DNA from: an uncultured Pelagibacteraceae bacterium
GTDB lineage: Bacteria > Pseudomonadota > Alphaproteobacteria > Pelagibacterales > Pelagibacteraceae
NCBI GenBank assembly: GCA_902566755.1
Contig: CACFJR010000011.1
Coordinates: 1 to 38,691 of the forward strand
Direction: 5' to 3'
DNA length: 38,691 nt
Shown here: in pieces, positions 7,817-17,387 of the stretch
Numbering within the stretch: the stretch's first letter is position 1
How the letters are laid out: each line of letters opens with the position of its first letter
Program-made: the position numbers and the translations under genes
The notes under the pieces: model-generated
What the model saw: only the letters and a program-made list of their open reading frames with translations
Databases searched by the model: none
Told to the model about the DNA's origin: nothing

Positions 7817-9637
7817 ATGTGTGGAATTATTGGAATAACAAGCAACAAATTGGTTTCATCACCAATTATAAACTCGTTAAAAAAATTAGAATATAGAGGT
7901 TATGACTCAGCAGGAATTGCTACGATTGACTCTGGCTTTATTAAAGAAGTTAAATGTGAGGGTAGGGTTGAAAGTTTGGAGGAAGCTGTTTCAAAATCAA
8001 AGTTAACAGGAAATGTTGGAATTGGACATGTAAGATGGGCAACTCATGGTATTCCAAACACAATTAACGCTCATCCACATTCATCAGAAAATGTATCTGT
8101 AGTTCATAATGGAATAATTGAAAACTCTACATTGTTAAAAAAGTTTTTAGTTAATAAAGGACATAAATTTAAGTCCCAAACAGATACTGAAGTTATTGTT
8201 CATCTTATTACTGAATATTTAAAAAAAGATAAACTCAAAGATGCAATTATTAAAGTTTTAAAAAAACTTCATGGAAGTTTTGCGCTAGGTATAATCTTTA
8301 AAGATAATCCTAATTTAATAATTGGTGCTAGAAGAGGCTCACCTTTAGCTGTTGGATACGGCCCTGGTGAAAACTATTTAGGATCAGATTCTTATGCTTT
8401 AAAATCTATGACAAATAAAATTTCATATCTCAATGATGGTGAGTTTTGTATTATAAAAAAAGATAATGTTGAATTTTTTAATCAGAGTGGAAAAAAAATA
8501 AATAAGAAAATATTACTTTTGTCTTCTGATGAACAAAATTATGAAAAGGGTGATTATAAACATTTCATGGCCAAAGAAATCGATGAACAACCAAACACCA
8601 TTAAAAATTGTGTAAACGAGTACATAGACAAAATTAATAAAGATATAAATATTTTTAATTTTCCATTTAAAGAAAAGGAAATAAATTCTATAACTTTGAT
8701 AGGATGTGGTACAGCTTATCATTCATGTATTATTGCAAAATACTGGTTTGAGCAATTAACATCTTTTGATGTTAGTGTAGATATAGCTTCAGAGTTCCGT
8801 TATAGAAAAAATAAATTTAAAAAAGATTGTCTTTATGTTTTTGTTTCTCAGTCAGGTGAAACTGCTGATACTTATGCAGCTTTAGATCTTTGTAATAAAA
8901 ATAAGATGAAAACATGTTCAGTTGTCAATGTAATTGAAAGTTCAATTGCAAGAGACTCTAAGTTTGTCTTACCAATTCATTGTGGACCAGAAATTGGTGT
9001 TGCATCAACTAAAGCTTTTTTGGGACAAATGCTTGTTTTATATATACTTTGCTTAAAATTAGCTCAAAAAAGAAAAGATATCAGTAAAAAAGATTATCTA
9101 ATAAGAATTAAAAAATTATTTAGTCTTGCTGAGTTAGTAAAAAAATCTTTAATGACTGAAAACAAAATACAATCAATATGCAGTTCATTTATTGATGCAA
9201 AAGGATCAATGTTTTTAGGAAGGGGCTACTCTTTTCCAATAGCATTAGAAGGAGCACTAAAACTTAAAGAGTTAGCATATGTACATGCTGAGGGATATCC
9301 AGCGGGTGAAATGAAACATGGTCCATTAGCGCTAATTGAAGATGGAATGCCTGTTGTTGTAATTGCCCCAAGAGATCAACATTATAAAAAAACAATTTCG
9401 AATATGCAGGAAGTAATAGCCAGGGGAGCAAAAGTGTTGCTTATTACAAACAAAAGTAAAGATGAAGTATATTCCGAAAATATATGGGAGACCATTGAAG
9501 TTGAAAATACAAATGATGATTTGTTTCCTTTTTTAGTTACTATTCCTCTACAAAAACTTGCTTACTACTCAGCATTAAAAAAAGGTTATGACATCGATAA
9601 ACCCAGAAATTTGGCTAAATCAGTAACAGTTGAATAA
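7817..9637 (+). CDS. glmS: Glutamine-fructose-6-phosphate aminotransferase (isomerizing)
   Basis: A 606 aa full-length GlmS that makes glucosamine-6-phosphate from fructose-6-phosphate and glutamine, the first step to UDP-GlcNAc. The N-terminal glutaminase domain begins MCGIIGI with nucleophile Cys2. Two SIS sugar-isomerase domains follow (about residues 280-430 and 450-590). The C-terminus ends DKPRNLAKSVTVE with the active-site Lys at 601. It forms an operon with the shortened glmU, so two of the amino-sugar steps are side by side. The upstream gap is three bases; there is no room for a glmS ribozyme and none is seen. Confidence 0.97.
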   Translation: MCGIIGITSNKLVSSPIINSLKKLEYRGYDSAGIATIDSGFIKEVKCEGRVESLEEAVSKSKLTGNVGIGHVRWATHGIPNTINAHPHSSENVSVVHNGIIENSTLLKKFLVNKGHKFKSQTDTEVIVHLITEYLKKDKLKDAIIKVLKKLHGSFALGIIFKDNPNLIIGARRGSPLAVGYGPGENYLGSDSYALKSMTNKISYLNDGEFCIIKKDNVEFFNQSGKKINKKILLLSSDEQNYEKGDYKHFMAKEIDEQPNTIKNCVNEYIDKINKDINIFNFPFKEKEINSITLIGCGTAYHSCIIAKYWFEQLTSFDVSVDIASEFRYRKNKFKKDCLYVFVSQSGETADTYAALDLCNKNKMKTCSVVNVIESSIARDSKFVLPIHCGPEIGVASTKAFLGQMLVLYILCLKLAQKRKDISKKDYLIRIKKLFSLAELVKKSLMTENKIQSICSSFIDAKGSMFLGRGYSFPIALEGALKLKELAYVHAEGYPAGEMKHGPLALIEDGMPVVVIAPRDQHYKKTISNMQEVIARGAKVLLITNKSKDEVYSENIWETIEVENTNDDLFPFLVTIPLQKLAYYSALKKGYDIDKPRNLAKSVTVE

Positions 9638-9697
9638 AAAAAAATAAGTGTTCTCTTTTGTCATAATTTGGTTATATATTCATCTTAAGGTTGAAAT
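9638..9697 (+). promoter_or_regulatory. Spacer with possible promoter before DAHP synthase
   Basis: Sixty AT-rich bases. TTGTCA lies at 9658-9663 and TATATT at 9675-9680, but they are only 11 bases apart, too close for a standard sigma-70 pair, so at most one is used. AAGG at 9687-9690 is a fair ribosome binding site for ATG 9698. No terminator hairpin after glmS was seen. Confidence 0.25.
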
Positions 9698-11077
9698 ATG
9701 AAAAATTGGAAAGTTAATTCTTGGAGAAAACATCCTGTTAAGCACGTCCCATCATACGATGATGAGAAAGAACTTAACATGGTACTAAACAAATTAAAAT
9801 CTTCTCCACCGTTGGTATTTGCTGGCGAGACTAGACATTTAAAAGATCAACTTGCAGAAGTTGTAGATGGTAAAGCATTCTTACTTCAAGGAGGAGATTG
9901 TGCAGAAAGTTTTGCAGAATTTCATCCTGATAACATCAGGGATACTTTTAAAGTAATTTTACAAATGTCACTTATTTTAACTTATTCAGCATCTCTGCCA
10001 GTTGTTAAACTTGGAAGAATTGCTGGACAGTTTTCTAAACCAAGAAGTGCACCAACTGAAAAACAAGGTGGAAAAGAATTACCAAGTTATCTAGGAGATA
10101 ACATTAACTCAATTGAATTTAATGAAAAAGCCAGAAGACCTGATCCAAAAAGATTATTTAGAGCTTACTCTCAATCAGCATCTACACTTAATTTGTTAAG
10201 AGCTTTTTCAAATGGAGGTTTTGCAGATTTGAAAAAAGTTCATCTCTGGAATTTGGGATACATTAAAAATAGTCCACAAGCTAAAAAATTCAAAGAGCTT
10301 GAGGACAAAATTGCAGACGCACTTGGATTTATGGCAGCATGTGGAATAACTCCAGAATTTAATAGAAGATTGTACACAGTTAATTTTTGGACTTCTCATG
10401 AAGCACTTCATTTGCCATTCGAAGAGAGCATGACAAGGATAGATTCAACTACTGGTGAATATCATGATACTTCAGCTCATTTTGTTTGGATTGGCGATAG
10501 AACTAGACAATTAGATGGTGGACACGTTGAATTTTGTAGAGGTATAGAAAATCCAATTGGAGTTAAATGTGGACCAACTTCGAAAGCAGACGAGATAGCA
10601 AAAATATGTGAAGTTTTAAATCCTAAAAATGAAAAAGGTAAAATTACTCTTATTTCGAGATATGGTCACGATAAAGTTGAAAAATTTTTACCAAAACTTA
10701 TCAGAGGAATTAAAAAAGAAGGATTGAATGTTGTTTGGTCATGTGACCCAATGCATGGTAACACTTTAGTATCCACAACTGGATTTAAAACTAGGCCTTT
10801 TAATAATGTTGTGAAAGAAGTAAAAAATGTTTTTGAAGTTCATCAAAGTGAAGGTTCTTACGCAGGGGGCTTACATATTGAGATGACCGGCCAAAATGTA
10901 ACAGAGTGCACTGGTGGAGCAAAAAACATTTCAGATCAAGATCTGTCCAGCAGATACCATACTCACTGTGATCCAAGGTTAAATGCTGATCAGGCTCTAG
11001 AATTGGCGTTCTTAATATCTGACGAAATTAAGAAGAATTCAAATTACGCAAAAAATATTATTAGAGCGGCTTCCTAA
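9698..11077 (+). CDS. 3-deoxy-7-phosphoheptulonate synthase, class II
   Basis: A 459 aa class II (plant/actinobacterial type) DAHP synthase. It joins phosphoenolpyruvate and erythrose-4-phosphate in the first step of the shikimate pathway. Recognisable segments are the N-terminal WRKHPVKHVPSY, FLLQGGDCAESFAEF (about residues 60-76), the RIAGQFSKPRS block, the CDPMHGN segment and a late HIEMTGQNVTEC with metal-binding residues. Length fits the family (about 450-470). It appears to stand alone between glmS and nadE rather than in an aro operon. Which aromatic amino acid inhibits it cannot be told from sequence. Confidence 0.95.
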   Translation: MKNWKVNSWRKHPVKHVPSYDDEKELNMVLNKLKSSPPLVFAGETRHLKDQLAEVVDGKAFLLQGGDCAESFAEFHPDNIRDTFKVILQMSLILTYSASLPVVKLGRIAGQFSKPRSAPTEKQGGKELPSYLGDNINSIEFNEKARRPDPKRLFRAYSQSASTLNLLRAFSNGGFADLKKVHLWNLGYIKNSPQAKKFKELEDKIADALGFMAACGITPEFNRRLYTVNFWTSHEALHLPFEESMTRIDSTTGEYHDTSAHFVWIGDRTRQLDGGHVEFCRGIENPIGVKCGPTSKADEIAKICEVLNPKNEKGKITLISRYGHDKVEKFLPKLIRGIKKEGLNVVWSCDPMHGNTLVSTTGFKTRPFNNVVKEVKNVFEVHQSEGSYAGGLHIEMTGQNVTECTGGAKNISDQDLSSRYHTHCDPRLNADQALELAFLISDEIKKNSNYAKNIIRAAS

Positions 11078-11126
11078 GAGCCTAATTTTTTATATTGATT
11101 AGGTATGACTATTAATTCTATACAAT
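11068..11126 (+). promoter_or_regulatory. Weak terminator and promoter candidates between DAHP synthase and nadE
   Basis: GGCTT (11068-11072) and GAGCC (11078-11082) can pair, with one G-U pair, around a five-base loop that holds the DAHP synthase stop codon; a run of T follows. This resembles a weak intrinsic terminator. Downstream, TTGATT (11095-11100) and TACAAT (11121-11126) resemble promoter boxes, but the 20-base spacing is long. Confidence 0.28.
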
Positions 11127-11154
11127 AATAATGAAAAAAGAATATATGTAGAGT

Positions 11155-12813
11155 ATGTTAACAAAATTAAAAATCGCGTTAGCGCAATTAAATCCACTGG
11201 TAGGCGATGTGTCTGGTAACACAAAAAAATTAATTGACGCTAGATCAAATTTAGAAAATGACGTAGACATTCTGGTAGCTCCCGAACTCTATGTATCAGG
11301 TTATCCAATTGATGACTTAGTTTTAAGAGAGGATTTTTTAGATCTTGTAGAAAAAGAATTAAACAATCTTGCAAAAATTACTACTGATAATAAATCTGCA
11401 ATAATTGTTGGGGCACCCAGAAAAGATGGTGGTTCAATTAAAAATTCAGTATTTGTAATGGAGAAGGGTGAGATTATATCGATTAAAGATAAATATGAAT
11501 TACCTAATACTGGTGTGTTTGACGAGCAAAGAATTTTTGAAAAAGGTCCTCTAGAAAATTGTGTAAAAATAAAGGGTGTAAATGTTGGTTTGCCAATTTG
11601 TGAGGATATATGGAAAGAGACTGTTTTAAAAAAACTATCTCAATCAGGTGCAGAAATAATTATTGCTATAAATGCATCTCCATTTACAATCTCCAAGTAC
11701 GATGAAAGAAATGATATCGCATTAAGTAGAGCAAAAGAGACAAAGCTTCCAATAGTTTACCTTAATAGAACCGGGGGACAAGACGAGTTAATATTTGATG
11801 GATCTTCGTTCTCCTTAAATCATGATGGAAAAAAATTTTCTAGTCTAGAGGAATTTAAAGAAGATATTTCAATAATTAATTTTAGTAAAAATAATGGTAA
11901 ATGGACAGGACATGGAAATGTAAAAAAAAATTCTTCTCAATCTGAAAGATTATACAAGGCTTTAGTTGTAGGTTTGAGAGACTATGTAAAAAATAATAAA
12001 TTTTCAGGAGTAGTTTTGGGACTGTCAGGAGGAATAGACTCAGCATTAGTAGCAGCGCTTGCGACAGATGCATTTGGGTCAAAATTTGTTCAAGCCATAA
12101 TGTTACCAAGCCCTTATACTGGTGAAGAAAGTTTAAAAGACGCAAGAGATTCTGCTACTTTATTAAATATTAAATATTCTAATTTAAAAATTAGTGAAGC
12201 AATGAAAGTAGTAGATGAAATTTTAGGAGACTTTAAAGGACCAAATTTCACTGCAGGCATTACTGAAGAAAATATTCAATCAAGACTTAGAGGACTTTTA
12301 CTAATGGCACTATCTAATAGATATGGATATATGGTATTAGCAACAGGAAATAAATCAGAATATGCTGTTGGTTATTCAACTTTATACGGTGATATGTGTG
12401 GGGGATTTGCGCCAATAAAGGATGTTTGGAAAACTGATGTCTTTAAACTTTGTGAATGGAGAAATAAAAATTTTTCAGATTTATTTAAAGGACCAAAAGG
12501 AAAAGTTGTTCCAGATAATATTATTAAAAAAGCTCCAACCGCTGAGTTAAGAGATAATCAAAAAGATACGGATAGTTTGCCTGAGTATAATGTTCTTGAC
12601 GAAATCCTTAAAGGGTTAGTAGAGGAAGAAATTTCAGTTGAAAAAATCGTAAAAAAAGGTTTTGACAAAGAACTTGTTGAGAAAACTGCTCAACTTTTAG
12701 CAAAATCGGAATATAAAAGATTTCAAGCAGCTCCTGGTCCAAAAGTAACCAATAAGGCTTTTGGAAGAGATAGAAGATTTCCACTTACAAGTGGATTTAA
12801 GAATTGGAATTAA
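11155..12813 (+). CDS. nadE: Glutamine-dependent NAD+ synthetase
   Basis: A 552 aa two-domain enzyme. The N-terminal nitrilase-type amidase (residues about 5-250) has the E44, K113 and C149 triad (in APELY, KYELPN and LPICEDIW) and supplies ammonia from glutamine. The C-terminal synthetase carries the ATP-binding SGGIDS at 291-296 and converts deamido-NAD to NAD. Its length is that of the glutamine-dependent form, so it does not need free ammonia. The stop overlaps the cysS ATG by one base. nadK lies elsewhere in the same window. Confidence 0.96.
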   Translation: MLTKLKIALAQLNPLVGDVSGNTKKLIDARSNLENDVDILVAPELYVSGYPIDDLVLREDFLDLVEKELNNLAKITTDNKSAIIVGAPRKDGGSIKNSVFVMEKGEIISIKDKYELPNTGVFDEQRIFEKGPLENCVKIKGVNVGLPICEDIWKETVLKKLSQSGAEIIIAINASPFTISKYDERNDIALSRAKETKLPIVYLNRTGGQDELIFDGSSFSLNHDGKKFSSLEEFKEDISIINFSKNNGKWTGHGNVKKNSSQSERLYKALVVGLRDYVKNNKFSGVVLGLSGGIDSALVAALATDAFGSKFVQAIMLPSPYTGEESLKDARDSATLLNIKYSNLKISEAMKVVDEILGDFKGPNFTAGITEENIQSRLRGLLLMALSNRYGYMVLATGNKSEYAVGYSTLYGDMCGGFAPIKDVWKTDVFKLCEWRNKNFSDLFKGPKGKVVPDNIIKKAPTAELRDNQKDTDSLPEYNVLDEILKGLVEEEISVEKIVKKGFDKELVEKTAQLLAKSEYKRFQAAPGPKVTNKAFGRDRRFPLTSGFKNWN

Positions 12814-14174
12814 TGAATAGGGATATTTATTTAAGTAATAGTCTAGGTGGTAAAAAAGAAAAATTCACACCAATAAATCCTAAGAAAGTTAGAATGTATG
12901 TATGTGGACCAACAGTATATGATGATCCACATATAGGTAATGCTAGACCCTTAGTGGTTTTCGATATTCTTTTCAAGGTTCTTAAATGTAAATATGGAAA
13001 TTCTTCAGTTTTATATGCAAGAAATATAACTGATGTAGATGATAAAATTATAGAAGGTGCAAAAAATAAGAATATAACAATAAATAAACTTACTGAAGAC
13101 ACTACAAAACGTTTTAATAAGGATTGCAATTATTTAAAGTGTGAAAAACCTTCTTTTGAACCAAAAGCAACTGAGAACATTCCCTTAATGATCGACATGA
13201 TAAATATTCTCATCAAAAAGAATAATGCATATGAAAATAAATCACATGTTTATTTTAACGTATCGAGTTTTAAAGATTACGGAAAATTGTCAAATAAAAA
13301 TGTAGATGAACTTTTTGCAGGAGCCCGGGTTGAGGTATCAGAAAATAAAAAAAGACCTGAAGATTTTGTTTTATGGAAACCATCTACCAAAGATGAACCC
13401 GGATGGGACTCTCCTTGGGGAAGGGGTAGACCAGGTTGGCATATAGAATGTTCAGCAATGTCAAAGAAATTTCTTGGAGATACATTTGATATACATGGAG
13501 GTGGACGTGATTTATTATTTCCGCACCACGAAAACGAAATAGCTCAGTCAAGATGCGCAAATGAAAATAAATCATTATCAAATTATTGGATACACAATGG
13601 TTTTATTACAGTTTCAAATGAAAAAATGGCTAAATCTCAGGGAAATGTTTTTAAGATAAAGGATTTTTATGAAAAGTATAATGGTCAAGTTTTAAGATTA
13701 GCATTAATGTCAACTCACTATAGGCAAGCAATGGATTGGAATGAAAATCTATTAATACAATCAAAAAAAACTTTAGATAAATGGTACGAGTGCCAAAAAA
13801 AACCAGAAGGTAAAGTATTAATACCAGATGATGATTTAGTACCTCTTTACGATGATTTAAATACACCTGGATATATTAGTAATATTCATAAATTATATGA
13901 TAAGGCTGCCAAAGGATCTGATAAAGATAAAGAAATTTTTACAACAGCATGTAATTTTATTGGTCTTTTAACTGAGCCAAAATCAAAATGGCAAGAGTTT
14001 AAGAAGAATATTTTGGAAATTTCAGAGGAAGAGATTTTGCAAAAGATAAAAGATAGGAACACAGCTAGAGACAATAAAAATTACCAATTAGCTGATGAAA
14101 TTAGAAATGAACTTTTTGACAAAGGTATTTTAATTGAAGACAAAGATGATAAAACAACCTGGAAAATAAAATGA
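12813..14174 (+). CDS. cysS: Cysteinyl-tRNA synthetase
   Basis: A 453 aa class I aminoacyl-tRNA synthetase that charges tRNA-Cys. The HIGH signature appears as HIGN (residues 40-43) and KMSKS as KMAKS (271-275). The zinc site is complete: C31 (YVCGPT), C213 (HIECSAMS), H238 and E242 (FPHHENE). The ATG at 12813 is preferred because it forms the TAATG overlap with nadE that recurs through this window; an in-frame TTG at 12804 would add only three residues. The stop overlaps the next gene as ATGA. Confidence 0.96.
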   Translation: MNRDIYLSNSLGGKKEKFTPINPKKVRMYVCGPTVYDDPHIGNARPLVVFDILFKVLKCKYGNSSVLYARNITDVDDKIIEGAKNKNITINKLTEDTTKRFNKDCNYLKCEKPSFEPKATENIPLMIDMINILIKKNNAYENKSHVYFNVSSFKDYGKLSNKNVDELFAGARVEVSENKKRPEDFVLWKPSTKDEPGWDSPWGRGRPGWHIECSAMSKKFLGDTFDIHGGGRDLLFPHHENEIAQSRCANENKSLSNYWIHNGFITVSNEKMAKSQGNVFKIKDFYEKYNGQVLRLALMSTHYRQAMDWNENLLIQSKKTLDKWYECQKKPEGKVLIPDDDLVPLYDDLNTPGYISNIHKLYDKAAKGSDKDKEIFTTACNFIGLLTEPKSKWQEFKKNILEISEEEILQKIKDRNTARDNKNYQLADEIRNELFDKGILIEDKDDKTTWKIK

Positions 14175-15772
14175 GTAAAGAACGATTATACATATTTGAT
14201 ACCACATTGAGAGATGGAGCCCAAACCCAAGGTGTGCATTTTTCAATTGATGAAAAAACAAAGATTGCACATGCCTTAGATGATCTTGGTGTAGATTATA
14301 TAGAAGGAGGTTGGCCAGGTGCCAACCCATCTGATACAGAATTTTTTCAGAAAGGTTTAAACTTAAAAAACTCTACCTTTACTGCTTTTGGAATGACAAA
14401 AAAAGCTGGACGAAGTGCAGAAAATGATCCAGGCTTATCAGCAATTTTAAATTCTAATACTAAATCTGTTTGTTTAGTAGGAAAGTCATGGGATTTTCAT
14501 GTTGATGTTGCATTGGGAATAACTAATGAAGAAAATTTAGAAAACATTAAAGAGACAACAAAACATTTTGTAAAAAATAATAAAGAGTTTATGTTTGATG
14601 CAGAACATTTCTTTGATGGTTACAAAGCAAACCCTAAATATGCTTTAGCTTGTATCAAAGCTGCTTATGATAATGGAGCTAAGTGGGTAGTTCTTTGTGA
14701 TACTAATGGTGGAACACTTCCTCATGAAGTTACAAAAATTGTTAAAGAAGTTTCAAAACATATTCCTGGTGAAAACTTAGGTATTCACGCACATAATGAT
14801 ACTGGTAATGCAGTTGCAAATTCAATTGCAGCCGTTTTATCAGGTGCAAGACAAATACAAGGTACTATAAATGGTTTAGGTGAAAGATGTGGTAACGCTA
14901 ACTTAATGTCAATTATCCCAACTTTTCATCTTAAAAAAGAATTATCAAATAAATTTGAAATAAGTATCAAAGAAAAAAATATCAAACACATTACACAATG
15001 CTCAAGGTTACTTGATGAAATATTAAATAGAAAACCAAATAAACATTTGCCATATGTGGGCGCTGCAGCATTTTCACACAAAGGCGGCTTACATGTATCT
15101 GCTGTTCAAAAAGATCCTAAAACTTATGAGCATATAAATCCAGAAGATGTTGGCAACAATAGAAATATAGTTGTTTCTGATCAGTCTGGTAAATCAAATA
15201 TTTTATCCAGACTTAAAACAATCGGAATAGAAATTGAAGAAAACGATCCAAAAGTTAAAAAACTTTTGGAAGAAGTAAAAGACAGAGAATTTATTGGTTA
15301 CAGTTACGATGGAGCTGATGCTTCTTTTGAATTACTAGCTAGAAGAGTAATGGGAGAAATTCCAAGATATATCTCAATTAAAGAATATGACGTTTCAGTT
15401 TCAAAAAACAGTCAGGATAAAATAATTTCAAGAGCAAAAGCAAAATTGGAAGTAGACGGTGAACAAATAGTCTGTGAAGGTGAGGGTAACGGACCTGTTC
15501 ATGCTCTAGATAACGCTATAAGAAAAAATGTTACTAAGTTAGAAAAATATTCTGAATATTTGAAAGATTTAAAACTAGTTGACTACAAGGTAAGAATTTT
15601 AAATACAGGAACCGAAGCGACCACAAGAGTGTCGATTGAAAGTACAGACTCCCAAGGAAAAAATTGGTTTACCATTGGTGTATCACCAAACATAATTGAT
15701 GCATCATTTAAAGCTCTAATCGATAGCTTAGATTTTAAATTATTTAAGGATAAAGCTCCTGCAAGTAAATAA
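14171..15772 (+). CDS. cimA: (R)-citramalate synthase
   Basis: A 533 aa member of the isopropylmalate/homocitrate/citramalate synthase family. It condenses pyruvate with acetyl-CoA to citramalate, giving 2-oxobutyrate for isoleucine without threonine. The TIM-barrel part has DTTLRDGAQ (residues 9-17), the HAHND metal site (about 199-203) and GLGERCGNANL. The C-terminal LeuA-type allosteric domain (about 400-530) is present, so feedback control by isoleucine is likely. The gap-rich GGWPGANPSD segment and overall length match CimA better than LeuA. It overlaps cysS by four bases. Confidence 0.9.
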   Translation: MSKERLYIFDTTLRDGAQTQGVHFSIDEKTKIAHALDDLGVDYIEGGWPGANPSDTEFFQKGLNLKNSTFTAFGMTKKAGRSAENDPGLSAILNSNTKSVCLVGKSWDFHVDVALGITNEENLENIKETTKHFVKNNKEFMFDAEHFFDGYKANPKYALACIKAAYDNGAKWVVLCDTNGGTLPHEVTKIVKEVSKHIPGENLGIHAHNDTGNAVANSIAAVLSGARQIQGTINGLGERCGNANLMSIIPTFHLKKELSNKFEISIKEKNIKHITQCSRLLDEILNRKPNKHLPYVGAAAFSHKGGLHVSAVQKDPKTYEHINPEDVGNNRNIVVSDQSGKSNILSRLKTIGIEIEENDPKVKKLLEEVKDREFIGYSYDGADASFELLARRVMGEIPRYISIKEYDVSVSKNSQDKIISRAKAKLEVDGEQIVCEGEGNGPVHALDNAIRKNVTKLEKYSEYLKDLKLVDYKVRILNTGTEATTRVSIESTDSQGKNWFTIGVSPNIIDASFKALIDSLDFKLFKDKAPASK

Positions 15773-16633
15773 ATGAAAATTAAAAAGTTTTCTAAGAGAC
15801 CTACTGATATTGAAAGCAGGGTAGGAGCAGATCCTGTTGTTTGTTACTCAAATGAAAGCATAAATAATAATCTTGAAATATTACATGAAGCTAGAAATCA
15901 CATTAAACAAATTGATGAAGTTATAATCCCTCCAAGAGATGCTAAAACTTTTAATGTTAAATCAGGTAATTTTTTTAGAATAGAAAGTGTTGAAGGACCA
16001 CAAGTTGGAGATTTAAATTTATTTCAAGCTAATAATTTAGAGGAAAAGTTTTATTCTGGAAAAACTAGAGCTCTTTACGGAACACATATTTCAGTTGGAG
16101 ATAAAATGTTTAGTAGTTTTCCGTATTTAAGATCATTAGCTACGATTACATGGGATACATTAGATTGGTATGGCTATGACAAAGATGGGGGCTCGGTCCA
16201 TGATGTTATTGGTACCAGATGTGATCCTTACACGTATAAACTAACATCAAACAACGATTATCATTTTTGTTGTCATTCAAACTTAACTAGAGCTTTGGTT
16301 AAAGAGAAAAATGTCAAATTAGATGATGCAGAAAAAATTGTGCACGATGTATTAAATGTATTTATGCTTACTGGTTTTACTAATGACACTAAACAATACT
16401 TTATGAAATCAAGTCCTGTAAGACCTGGCGATTATTTAGAATTTTTTGCAGAAACAGATTTATTAGGGGTTTTATCTGCTTGCCCAGGTGGAGACTGCGG
16501 ATCAGAACATTCGTCTGATGTTGCAAAGTGTTACCCTTTAAAGGTTTCCATATGGGATGTTGATCAAAAATTTCTTACAGAAATAAAACCTTCAATATTA
16601 TCTAACTATAATAGAAATCACGGCATCAAATAA
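15773..16633 (+). CDS. DUF1989 (urea carboxylase-associated) family protein
   Basis: A 286 aa protein of the DUF1989 family, often annotated as urea carboxylase-associated. Typical elements are PPRDAKTFNVKSG, EGPQVGDLNLF, a Cys/His-rich middle (FCCHSN) and ACPGGDCGS with paired Cys. The conserved Cys and His suggest metal binding. No urea carboxylase or allophanate hydrolase genes are nearby. It starts directly after the cimA stop with no spacer, so it is co-translated with cimA and trmJ. Exact function is unknown. Confidence 0.8.
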   Translation: MKIKKFSKRPTDIESRVGADPVVCYSNESINNNLEILHEARNHIKQIDEVIIPPRDAKTFNVKSGNFFRIESVEGPQVGDLNLFQANNLEEKFYSGKTRALYGTHISVGDKMFSSFPYLRSLATITWDTLDWYGYDKDGGSVHDVIGTRCDPYTYKLTSNNDYHFCCHSNLTRALVKEKNVKLDDAEKIVHDVLNVFMLTGFTNDTKQYFMKSSPVRPGDYLEFFAETDLLGVLSACPGGDCGSEHSSDVAKCYPLKVSIWDVDQKFLTEIKPSILSNYNRNHGIK

Positions 16634-17347
16634 ATGAACAAAAGTAAAGTTACATTTATTTTACACAAACCTCAGTTATCAGAGAACATTGGTGCATGTG
16701 CAAGAGCAATAAAGAATTTTAATTTTCAAAAACTCTTTCTGATTGATCCAAAACCTATTTTTCCTAACGATAAGATATTAGCGACATCCGTTGGAGCAAA
16801 AGACATTATAAAAAAAAGTAAAGTATTTAATAATTTAGAAAGTTCCTTAGGAGATATTGATATCTTAATAGCTACATCTGCAAGATTTAGAAATAAAAAT
16901 ATAAAACATATTAATCTTGAGGGTTTAAAAAATATAGATTTTAGAAAAAAAATTGGGTTTTTATTTGGTTCAGAAGCATCAGGTTTATCAAACAAAGAAG
17001 TTAGTTATGCAAATTACACTTTACAAATACCAACAAATATAAATTTTAAATCTTTAAATCTATCCCATAGTCTTATAATTATTGCGCAATTCATCTCAAG
17101 TTTATTAAATTCCAAATCTATTCAATTTAAAAAGTCAAAAAAGATAAAGAAAGCATCTAAAAAGGAAATTCAAGCGATGATAAATTTATGCCTAAATAAC
17201 CTAAATGAAATTAATTTTTTTAAACACAAAGAAAAAAAACCTATAATGCTTGAAAATTTAAGAAACATTTTTTATAGAATGGAACTTTCAGATAAGGAAA
17301 CTCGTATTTTATCAAGTGTATTGGCAAGTTTAGGAAAAAAACGTTGA
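16634..17347 (+). CDS. SpoU/TrmH-family RNA methyltransferase, TrmJ-like
   Basis: A 237 aa SPOUT methyltransferase that adds a 2'-O-methyl group to RNA. The three knot motifs are visible: ENIGACARA (about residues 15-24), FLFGSEASGLSN (about 111-122) and LQIPTNINFKSLNLSHS (about 133-150). The N-terminal HKPQLSENIG opening and the C-terminal helical extension resemble TrmJ, which modifies position 32 of several tRNAs; TrmL or another paralogue is less likely. It starts directly after the DUF1989 stop. Confidence 0.82.
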   Translation: MNKSKVTFILHKPQLSENIGACARAIKNFNFQKLFLIDPKPIFPNDKILATSVGAKDIIKKSKVFNNLESSLGDIDILIATSARFRNKNIKHINLEGLKNIDFRKKIGFLFGSEASGLSNKEVSYANYTLQIPTNINFKSLNLSHSLIIIAQFISSLLNSKSIQFKKSKKIKKASKKEIQAMINLCLNNLNEINFFKHKEKKPIMLENLRNIFYRMELSDKETRILSSVLASLGKKR

Positions 17348-17387
17348 TTGACAAATAAGATGTTAAGTTTATAACCCATTTCACTAA
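17348..17387 (+). promoter_or_regulatory. Strong sigma-70-type promoter for rpsD, near-leaderless
   Basis: TTGACA (17348-17353), a perfect -35, is followed after 16 bases by TATAAC (17370-17375), five of six matches to the -10 consensus. Transcription would start near 17381-17383, leaving only about five to seven bases before the rpsD ATG at 17388 and no ribosome binding site. Confidence 0.75.

Noticed and set aside
7813-7817. glmS ribozyme upstream of glmS
   Set aside because: Only three bases separate glmU and glmS and no ribozyme-like structure is seen.
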